A stretch of 64,000 bases of DNA from the NCBI GenBank assembly GCA_947365245.1, contig CANAWG010000015.1, positions 16,708 to 80,707 on the forward strand. The letters are read 5' to 3'. A program made the position numbers and the translations under genes. The notes below the pieces were generated by a model. The model was given only the letters and a program-made list of their open reading frames with translations, was not told the origin of the DNA and did no database searches. Shown here piece after piece: positions 58,856 through 64,000 of the stretch (positions are counted from its first letter, which is position 1; every line of letters begins with the position of its first letter). Source of the DNA: an uncultured Oscillibacter sp. Lineage in GTDB: Bacteria > Bacillota > Clostridia > Oscillospirales > Oscillospiraceae.

Positions 58856-58884
58856 TTGTGATTTCACAAGATTGGTGCTATAAT
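58856..58884 (+). promoter_or_regulatory. Promoter with palindromic operator ahead of the HTH gene
   Basis: TTGTGA (58856-58861), 17 bases, TATAAT (58879-58884). The -35 is part of a perfect palindrome TTGTGATTTCACAA (58856-58869), a likely binding site for an element regulator. A CCGGGGC/GCCCCGG hairpin follows in the leader. Confidence 0.8.
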
Positions 58885-58947
58885 AAGAGAAAAGTTCCTG
58901 CCGGGGCAGCCGCCCCGGTGGTATGGATAGAAAGGCAGGAAAACAAT

Positions 58948-59220
58948 ATGCACATCAGCTATAAACCACTCTGGCACACACTGTTAGAGCGTGATATGAG
59001 AAAAGAGGATTTAAGGCTTGCTGCTGGTATGACAACAAATATGATTGCCAACATGAGCAAAGAGGGAAAGCACATCAGCATGGATACATTAGCCCGTATC
59101 TGCGAAACGCTGAATTGTGAGATTACCGATGTGATTGAGTTAGTACCAGACGAGCCTGCTTCCACAGGAGGTAAGGAACATGAGCGAATTGAAACCAAGA
59201 ATAAAAGAAAACGGAATTGA
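58948..59220 (+). CDS. Small Cro/CI-type HTH regulator
   Basis: The start MHISYKPLWHTLLERDMRKEDLRLAAGMTTNMIANMSKEGKHISMDTLARICETLNCEITDVIELVPD gives a 90-residue protein with a single helix-turn-helix of the small plasmid/IME type. The C-terminus overlaps tnpV by 41 bases. It probably controls its own promoter at the TTGTGA palindrome. Confidence 0.82.
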   Translation: MHISYKPLWHTLLERDMRKEDLRLAAGMTTNMIANMSKEGKHISMDTLARICETLNCEITDVIELVPDEPASTGGKEHERIETKNKRKRN

Positions 59221-59557
59221 TTATATCCTTGTTGGAGATTACTACATCCCGGACTTGAAGTTGCCGGAGGAACACCGCCCCATCGGAAAGTACGGACGGA
59301 TGCACCGGGAATATTTAAGAGAAGTCTGCCCAGCCAGATTACACACATTGACCCTGACCGGGGAATTGTGGACATATCTTGCAGACCTGAACGAACAGGC
59401 ACAGAAACGGTTAGACACCATCATGGAGCAGATGAAAGCTGCCGAGGGCGTGACCGAGGAATTGAAGCGTACCCGTCAAATGGAATGGGTGCAGCGTTGC
59501 AATAACATTCACAACCGGGCAGAAGAAATTGTTTTACATGAGTTGATTTATTCATAA
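59180..59557 (+). CDS. TnpV-family transposon protein
   Basis: This 125-residue protein (IDYILVGDYYIPDLKLPEEHRPIGKYGRMHREYLREVCPARLHTLTLTGELWTYLADLNEQAQ) matches TnpV, an accessory protein of Tn4451-like mobilisable elements carried near resistance genes. AGGAGG precedes its ATG. Its function is unknown. It marks the start of the inserted element's accessory part. Confidence 0.85.
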   Translation: MSELKPRIKENGIDYILVGDYYIPDLKLPEEHRPIGKYGRMHREYLREVCPARLHTLTLTGELWTYLADLNEQAQKRLDTIMEQMKAAEGVTEELKRTRQMEWVQRCNNIHNRAEEIVLHELIYS

Positions 59558-59571
59558 CGGTATGGTAGAAT
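59543..59571 (+). promoter_or_regulatory. Promoter of the lnu gene
   Basis: TTGATT (59543-59548), 17 bases, TAGAAT (59566-59571). The -35 overlaps the end of tnpV. Confidence 0.75.
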
Positions 59572-59608
59572 GATTATTACAAATTAGAAGTTGTAAAGGA
59601 GACTTTGT

Positions 59609-60100
59609 ATGGGTAGAAAAGAAATAACAACAAAAGAAGATTTAATGAAAGTAATAGAATTATTCGAAAATACTGGAATTACATACTGGTTGGATGGCGG
59701 ATGGGGTGTAGATATTTTAGCTGGTAAACAAACAAGAATTCATAGAGATATAGATATAAATTTTGATGCTCAACATACGGAAAAATTGTTAAATGTGCTT
59801 TTGAATCTGGGCTATAAAATTGATACAGACTGGAAACCGGTTAGAATAGAGTTATATAGTGATGAACTTGGTTACTTAGACATTCACCCGTTCGTTTTAA
59901 ATGAGGACGGAACTTCAAAACAAGCTGATTTAGAGGGTGGCTGGTATGAGTTTGAAAAAGATTACTTTGGTAGTGCTTTTTTTGAAGGAAAAACAATTCC
60001 TTGTATATCCTTAAAAGGCCAAAGAGTTTTCCACTCAGGTTATGAATTAAGAGATAAAGATAAGCATGATATTTCAATTCTTGAAAGTTTATCAAAATAA
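59609..60100 (+). CDS. lnu: Lincosamide nucleotidyltransferase, Lnu(A/C/D) type
   Basis: This 163-residue protein has the minimal nucleotidyltransferase site YWLDGGWGVDILAGKQTRIHRDIDINFDAQHTEKLL and continues GYLDIHPFVLNEDGTSKQADLEGGWYEF, CISLKGQRVFHSGYELRDKDKHDIS, as in Lnu proteins that adenylylate lincomycin and clindamycin. The catalytic aspartates (DGGWGVD, RDIDI) are intact. The gene is strongly AT-rich compared with its neighbours, so it came from a low-GC host. It has its own promoter and terminator. The exact Lnu subtype was not resolved by eye. Confidence 0.88.
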   Translation: MGRKEITTKEDLMKVIELFENTGITYWLDGGWGVDILAGKQTRIHRDIDINFDAQHTEKLLNVLLNLGYKIDTDWKPVRIELYSDELGYLDIHPFVLNEDGTSKQADLEGGWYEFEKDYFGSAFFEGKTIPCISLKGQRVFHSGYELRDKDKHDISILESLSK

Positions 60101-60169
60101 CATTGCTGTAATTTCTAAGATAAATTCCACTTTATCGCTTTGAAATTTTAACTGAATAAGTATAGCACC

Positions 60170-60220
60170 AACCGCTGCTACATGGAAGCAAACACAACCA
60201 TGCAACAGCGGTTTTTCTTT
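60170..60220 (+). terminator. Terminator after lnu
   Basis: AACCGCTG/CAGCGGTT (60170-60177 and 60206-60213) with an inner CATGG/CCATG stem, followed by TTTC. Confidence 0.8.
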
Positions 60221-61025
60221 ACCGTTTTTTCCTTTGACTGATAGGAGTTCCTGTTTTCTTTGATTTTTGTAGAATCCGAATGAGCCAGCGAAATTCTTCG
60301 TCTGACAGATTTTTATAGTTGATGCCGAGCTGCTTGCAGTAAAGGACAACCAGCTTTTCATCCCGACTGCCCTTGAAATTTTCAACCGCTTCCAAATTTT
60401 CTTTCAATTCATCGGCAACGGTGGTCTGGGGCGCACTCTCGCTGTCCTTTTTGTGGGCTTCCCGAATATCCCGGATAATGAGATTGAGGTCATCAAGAAC
60501 CATGTGGCTGAAATATTCATCATCGCTGATATGGGCGGCTTGCAACACTTTCAAATGCGGGTCGTCTTCGCCGGGGCGATACCGTTCAATGATTTCATGC
60601 CGGACAGTATCGACAAGGGCGTTGAGGTTTTGAATCTGCATGGTGGCAATCCCATCCACATAAATCTCAATATCCGCAAGAAACTTGATAAAATCCTTAT
60701 GGGTGACAAGCTCACAGAGCAGGCGGTTGTTAATCCGACCGCTTTTCAGAAGTGCCACCATCTCATCATTCAAATGCAGCTCTGTTAGTGGCGTGTTGAT
60801 CTGCTCCCGGTTCTCTGTCCGGCACAGCAGATAATCAACGGAAACCCCATAGAAGTCTGCCAGCGTGATAAGGTTGCCATGATTGATTTCCTTATAATCC
60901 TCTTTTTCATAACTGCCAAGAGCTGATTTGGAAATGCCCGTCAGCTCTGATAATTCTTCCAGATTTAAGCCTTTGTCCTTGCGGAGTTCCCAAAGGCGTT
61001 CCTGTATGCTTGTTGCTCCTTTCAT
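60219..61025 (-). CDS. XRE-family transcriptional regulator
   Basis: This 268-residue protein has an N-terminal HTH (SIQERLWELRKDKGLNLEELSELTGISKSALGSYEKEDYKEINHGNLITLADFYGVSVDYLLC) and a long C-terminal region with EEFRWLIRILQKSKKTGTPISQRKKR at its end. GGAAAGGAG precedes the start. It faces the IME replication-type genes and probably controls the divergent region. The palindrome TTTCC-N8-GGAAA lies at its own promoter. Confidence 0.88.
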   Translation of the reverse strand: MKGATSIQERLWELRKDKGLNLEELSELTGISKSALGSYEKEDYKEINHGNLITLADFYGVSVDYLLCRTENREQINTPLTELHLNDEMVALLKSGRINNRLLCELVTHKDFIKFLADIEIYVDGIATMQIQNLNALVDTVRHEIIERYRPGEDDPHLKVLQAAHISDDEYFSHMVLDDLNLIIRDIREAHKKDSESAPQTTVADELKENLEAVENFKGSRDEKLVVLYCKQLGINYKNLSDEEFRWLIRILQKSKKTGTPISQRKKR

Positions 61026-61508
61026 GGGCGCACGCTCCTTTCCGGCGGATTCATTGCTGCCGCTTAACTGGATTATATCACACTTTCCGCAATCGTGGAA
61101 ATTTCCGCTTTTTACCCCTAATTCCTACTTTGTGGACATACGGCACAGGGCACAAAAATGTTCTATGATACAGGTAGTTCATCGATGGATTATTCCAATC
61201 GAATGACCAGCCTGTGTGGGATATGCTTCCCCGGCGATGTAGCGCCATGACTTTTGGCAGGGATTTGGAGGAACCCTGACCGAAACGAGCGTACCAAAGG
61301 GAGCGATACGCCGCTGTGAGATTCAGGGGAGGAACGACACCGGGGAGAACTGGCGAACTGACACCGAAATGATACCGAAACACGACAATCTGATAGGGGG
61401 ATAGTCTACCCTATCGCTGATACTTCGGGAGATTTTAATCGGCTCTATGACCGTAATTTTGCCGAAAATCGCCCCGAAACCATACACTAAAACGGGAGGA
61501 AACGCAAT
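61026..61508. other. Divergent noncoding region of the IME
   Basis: About 480 bases between the XRE gene and the small gene at 61,509. Apart from the XRE promoter/operator I see no gene, RNA family or clear repeat. The 101-residue minus-strand ORF at 61,078-61,383 has no ribosome site. Confidence 0.55.
61084..61101 (-). promoter_or_regulatory. Operator candidate at the XRE gene promoter
   Basis: TTTCCGCAATCGTGGAAA forms a TTTCC/GGAAA inverted repeat just upstream of TATAAT on the minus strand. It fits autoregulation by the XRE protein. Confidence 0.6.
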
Positions 61509-61697
61509 ATGCCGAGAATGAGCAAAAAGAGGAAGCATGAGCTTTCTTTTTACCTCAATGACCGGGGGCGTGTCACTTACAACGAATTATGCCGGAAATG
61601 CAAGCATGGGTGCAAGCAGAGCTTCCGGGCGGTTGTGGTTGACTGCCCCCGTTATTTATCCAAAAGAGCAAAGAAAAAGGAGGAACACACCGAATGA
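61509..61697 (+). CDS. Small cysteine-rich IME protein, 62 residues
   Basis: MPRMSKKRKHELSFYLNDRGRVTYNELCRKCKHGCKQSFRAVVVDCPRYLSKRAKKKEEHTE is basic and has a CRKCKHGC...C cluster that may bind zinc. A GGGAGG precedes it. The stop overlaps the next start (ATGA). I know similar short genes from clostridial mobile elements but not a function. Confidence 0.7.
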   Translation: MPRMSKKRKHELSFYLNDRGRVTYNELCRKCKHGCKQSFRAVVVDCPRYLSKRAKKKEEHTE

Positions 61698-62035
61698 ATT
61701 TTGAATTTATGACGATAGGCACACCGTTGCCGCCCTGTATGCCCTTTCCCAGAGCGTTGACAGGATTTCCAGTCAGCAGCACCGCAAAGGTCATGTACTG
61801 CCGGATGCTGGACGCTATGCTATCCAAAGGGCAGGAGGACGAGAACGGAATCCTGTTTGTCTGCTTCCCTGTCACAGCCATTGCCGCAGTCCTGTCCCGC
61901 AGCCCCATGACGGTCAAGCGTTCTCTGAATGAACTGGAAACTGCCGGACTTATCATGCGGGTGCGTCAGGGCGTGGGAGAACCGAACCGGATTTATGTGC
62001 TGATACCGGGAAAGGAGGACGCTGCCCTTGCCTGA
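61694..62035 (+). CDS. Winged-helix replication-initiator-like protein
   Basis: This 113-residue protein (GTPLPPCMPFPRALTGFPVSSTAKVMYCRMLDAMLSKGQEDENGILFVCFPVTAIAAVLSRSPMTVKRSLNELETAGLIMRVRQGVGEPNRIYVLIP) has the winged-helix pattern of RepA-N-type initiators without the long C-terminal part. It overlaps the DUF3847 gene by 8 bases. It may act in replication or as a regulator. Confidence 0.7.
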   Translation: MNFEFMTIGTPLPPCMPFPRALTGFPVSSTAKVMYCRMLDAMLSKGQEDENGILFVCFPVTAIAAVLSRSPMTVKRSLNELETAGLIMRVRQGVGEPNRIYVLIPGKEDAALA

Positions 62036-62324
62036 TACCTCAAAGCTGGAAAAGCTCAACCGAGAGTTGGAAAAGAGTGAAAAGAAACTGCGGAAAGCCA
62101 TCAATGATGAAAAGGCATTGCAGCACCAGCTAAAGCAGCTTACCCGAAAAGAACGGACACACCGGCTCTGTACTCGTGGCGGTATGCTGGAAAGTTTTCT
62201 GCAAGAGCCGGAACGCCTGACAGATGATGATGTCATGCTGTTGTTGAAACTCATTTTTCACAGGCAGGACACGCAGGAACTATTGAAAAAACTGCTGAAA
62301 CGGGAGAAGCCGAAAACCCCTTAG
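62028..62324 (+). CDS. DUF3847-family protein
   Basis: A TTG start at 62028 follows AAAGGAGG. The 98-residue protein is an N-terminal coiled coil (KLEKLNRELEKSEKKLRKAINDEKALQHQLKQLTRKERTHRLCTRGGMLESFLQEPERLTDDDVMLLLKLIFHRQDTQELLKKLLK), matching DUF3847. The RTHRLCTRGGMLE segment resembles that of MobC-type relaxosome accessory proteins. It lies directly upstream of the predicted oriT, which supports a mobilisation role. Confidence 0.8.
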   Translation: MPDTSKLEKLNRELEKSEKKLRKAINDEKALQHQLKQLTRKERTHRLCTRGGMLESFLQEPERLTDDDVMLLLKLIFHRQDTQELLKKLLKREKPKTP

Positions 62325-62364
62325 TTTACTAAGGGCGCAATTATACACCACCCAGAGGTTGGTG
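62321..62364 (-). other. Predicted MOBQ-type origin of transfer
   Basis: On the minus strand an imperfect hairpin CACCAACC-TCT-GGGTGGTG (62346-62353/62357-62364, one mismatch) is followed by TATAATTGCGCCCTTAG. This matches the layout of the RSF1010/R1162 oriT, hairpin then TAAGTGCGCCCT-type nick region. The predicted nick would be near 62335-62337. A TTAGT/ACTAA palindrome (62321-62332) follows. The relaxase of the right family lies 1.1 kb downstream. Confidence 0.7.
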
Positions 62365-62635
62365 CATTGCGTTCTCCGAAGGCTCCTCGCCGGAGGGCTG
62401 TGATTTTCCGCAGTCAAGGTCTGCTCCAAATCATACAGGGGACGCTACGCTTCCCCTGCGCTGGCTGCCGCCAGCTACCCTTTTGTGGACTTGCCATCTG
62501 GGGACACCTTGCGCTGTAAGCTGTTCCCAGCCGACAAGTTTCATAAAATATGCTATCTTTTCGATAATCGATGAAGTATAATAAAGTCAGAAATAAATCA
62601 GGAATTTGAGGTCAAGGCTTAAACGGGAGGTTTAT
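62325..62635. other. Intergenic region containing oriT
   Basis: About 310 bases without a gene. It begins with the predicted oriT; the GC-rich part to about 62,530 resembles the element backbone, then the sequence becomes AT-rich and the next two genes belong to that AT-rich islet. Confidence 0.55.
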
Positions 62636-62890
62636 ATGAAAAAATACCAATGTCCTTGCTGCGGATATTTTACCTATAATGTTCCGGCAAATGAAGATTG
62701 TGGGTATATCTGTCCCGTTTGTTTTTGGGAGAATGACCCGTTCATTGCTTCTGATAACGAACCAAGCGACTCTAATCATGGAATAACACTAAAAGAAGCA
62801 AAATTAAATTTCTCAACATTCGGAGCTTGTGAAAAAGAAATGGTGTGTTATGTCCGACTACCAAGAGATGATGAAAAAGAAATTTCATAG
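62636..62890 (+). CDS. CPCC-motif cysteine-rich protein
   Basis: The start MKKYQCPCCGYFTYNV follows GGGAGG. The 84 residues carry two CxxC pairs (CPCC, CGYICPVCFWEND), the CPCC-family zinc-ribbon pattern, and EPSDSNHGITLKEAKLNFSTFGAC. Function unknown; such genes often occur among immunity-type or phage/ICE cargo. It is AT-rich relative to the relaxase and DUF3847 genes. Confidence 0.82.
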   Translation: MKKYQCPCCGYFTYNVPANEDCGYICPVCFWENDPFIASDNEPSDSNHGITLKEAKLNFSTFGACEKEMVCYVRLPRDDEKEIS

Positions 62891-62911
62891 TAGTGTGTAA
62901 AGGAGAATCAA

Positions 62912-63316
62912 ATGAAGCATAAAAAGTTTTTGTTAATTGCACTGATATGTTTAATCGGTATAGGTATTAGCTTTCTTTTGTTTTCTGCTCATAGACCATT
63001 CAAAGATTTAGAGGCAGCAGATATTACTTCGGCAAGTGTTCGGTTATTGCCACCTGATACAACAATTCAGATAGTAGAAACAGAGGAATTAGTATCATAT
63101 CTCAATGAGGTAGTTATTTACAATAAGGACAACTCATATACAGAATATGCCGGACAAGCAGTTATTTTCACTCTGTCTTTGGCAGATGGTTCTCAAGTGG
63201 AGATTATAGCATACAATCCATTTATTATAATTGACGGTATTGGTTATAAATGCAAATATGAACCTTGTGAAGCTCTTAATCATTATGCTAATGAGCTAAT
63301 GACAAGAGAACCATAA
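62912..63316 (+). CDS. Hypothetical membrane-anchored protein, 134 residues
   Basis: The N-terminus MKHKKFLLIALICLIGIGISFLLFSAHR is a membrane anchor or uncleaved signal. The rest is a soluble domain (EAADITSASVRLLPPDTTIQIVETEELVSYLNEVVIYNKDNSYTEYAGQAVIFTLSLADGSQVEIIAYNPFIIIDGIGYKCKYEPCEALNHYANEL) that would lie outside the cell. I do not recognise the family. It lies 21 bases after the CPCC gene in the same AT-rich islet. Confidence 0.75.
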   Translation: MKHKKFLLIALICLIGIGISFLLFSAHRPFKDLEAADITSASVRLLPPDTTIQIVETEELVSYLNEVVIYNKDNSYTEYAGQAVIFTLSLADGSQVEIIAYNPFIIIDGIGYKCKYEPCEALNHYANELMTREP

Positions 63317-63498
63317 TTTTTAAGTGTACCATCTACCCATCGGGTCAACTTGTCCCGAACTTTTACAGCTAAATATCCGCCGCCCTCACAGCGGCACACC
63401 GAGCAGGAAATCTGAAAAAGGTCTCCTGCTTTTTTTCTGCCAAAATGAGGTGGTAAAACGCCACCCCATCCACCAATTACCGAAAGGAGGGACACGAA

Positions 63499-64000
63499 AT
63501 GCCCTGCCCACACAACGAAATCACGATTGTTCAGCGCAGCCAGCGACAGTCTGCGGTTGCCGCCGCTGCTTACCAAAGCGGCGAAAAGCTGTTCTGTGAA
63601 TACGACCAGCAAGTGAAGCACTACCCGGAAAAGCGTGGTATCGTCCACAATGAAATCCTGCTCCCGGCAAATGCCCCACGGTCGTATGCAGACCGCAATA
63701 CCTTATGGAACGCCGCCGAAGCGGTGGAAAAGCAATGGAACTCCCAGCTTGCAAGGCGGTGGGTGCTTACCATCCCAAGAGAGATACCACCCGACCAGTA
63801 TGCTGTCCTTGTCCGGGAGTTTTGTGAGCAGCAGTTTGTTTCCAAAGGCATGATTGCTGATTTTGCAATCCATGACCCCCATCCGCCGGGACACAATCCC
63901 CACGCCCATGTCATGCTCACTATGAGGGCAATGGACGAACATGGAAAATGGCTTCCCAAGAGCCGCAAGGTTTATGACCTTGACGAAAACGGGGAACGGA
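63499..64000 (+). CDS. MobA/MobL (MOBQ) relaxase, N-terminal part (runs off right edge)
   Basis: The ORF track omits it because it is open at the edge. The ATG follows GAAAGGAGGG. The 167 codons in view read MPCPHNEITIVQRSQRQSAVAAAAYQSGEKL, the MobA/MobL start with its catalytic-region tyrosine, and continue to the metal-binding HxH motif HNPHAHVMLTMRAM (about residues 132-142). This enzyme nicks oriT and is carried into the recipient. It probably acts on the oriT at 62.3 kb, using the ICE channel supplied in trans. Confidence 0.92.
   Translation, partial: MPCPHNEITIVQRSQRQSAVAAAAYQSGEKLFCEYDQQVKHYPEKRGIVHNEILLPANAPRSYADRNTLWNAAEAVEKQWNSQLARRWVLTIPREIPPDQYAVLVREFCEQQFVSKGMIADFAIHDPHPPGHNPHAHVMLTMRAMDEHGKWLPKSRKVYDLDENGER

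Overview
The window looks like a chromosome segment of a GC-rich, spore-forming, anaerobic gut Firmicute, most likely of the Oscillospiraceae/Flavonifractor-Lawsonibacter type (an inference from gene content, not a database match). The evidence is the spoIIAA-spoIIAB-sigF sporulation operon, a V-type (probably Na+-linked) ATP synthase, pyruvate:ferredoxin oxidoreductase, a butyryl-CoA dehydrogenase/Etf cluster and typical Firmicute regulators (T-box, THF and glycine riboswitches, CsoR, BlaI). From about 54.8 kb to the right edge GC content and codon use change sharply. That part is a stack of mobile elements.

Layout. 1-7.4 kb: V-ATPase operon on the minus strand (G/H, I, K, E, C, F, A, start of B). 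7.9-11.5 kb: a DivIVA-like coiled-coil protein and a copper module (csoR, copA with a fused C-terminal CopZ-like domain). 11.7-15.2 kb: two MgtC-family proteins behind a structured leader, then a glycine riboswitch and a Na+:alanine/glycine symporter. 15.2-17.2 kb: folT-folC under a THF riboswitch. 17.3-27.5 kb: a DHDPS-family aldolase, PFOR, an IlvD/Edd dehydratase, an IclR regulator, an SDR oxidoreductase and a GntP transporter, plausibly a sugar-acid route ending in pyruvate and acetyl-CoA. 27.7-30.1 kb: a probable SOS operon (34-residue membrane peptide, radical SAM DNA-repair protein, partner protein). 30-32.1 kb: spoIIA operon and a DUF3795 protein. 32.3-35.9 kb: a valine T-box, a small membrane protein and valS. 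36-41.4 kb: EamA transporter, GNAT, HAD, pentapeptide protein and pcrA. 41.6-45.7 kb: hbd-bcd-etfB-etfA. 45.9-53.2 kb: a TrmB-DUF4275 fusion, a BlaI repressor, a lipoprotein, a giant BlaR1-like metalloprotease sensor and a rhodanese. 53.2-54.8 kb: a C_GCAxxG_C_C protein, bactofilin and rpsU.

Mobile region. A Tn1549-like ICE appears to begin inside the rpsU terminator (about 54,800): replication initiator, PcfB, VirD4 and Maff2. The Maff2 gene is cut short where a second element (TnpV, Lnu-type lincosamide resistance, regulators, a MOBQ-like oriT and a MobA/MobL relaxase running off the edge) seems to have inserted. The lnu gene and a small islet near 62.6-63.3 kb are much more AT-rich than the rest.

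The most interesting signals are: (i) the SOS-type operon with a tiny single-TM peptide and a radical SAM protein ending in a sliding-clamp motif; (ii) the 1,448-residue BlaR1-like sensor whose ectodomain is partly duplicated in the adjacent lipoprotein; (iii) four intergenic arrays of back-to-back hairpins, two of them diverged copies of one family; (iv) the nested ICE/IME junctions and the predicted oriT. Gene functions are read from recognisable motifs and context only; no searches were run.
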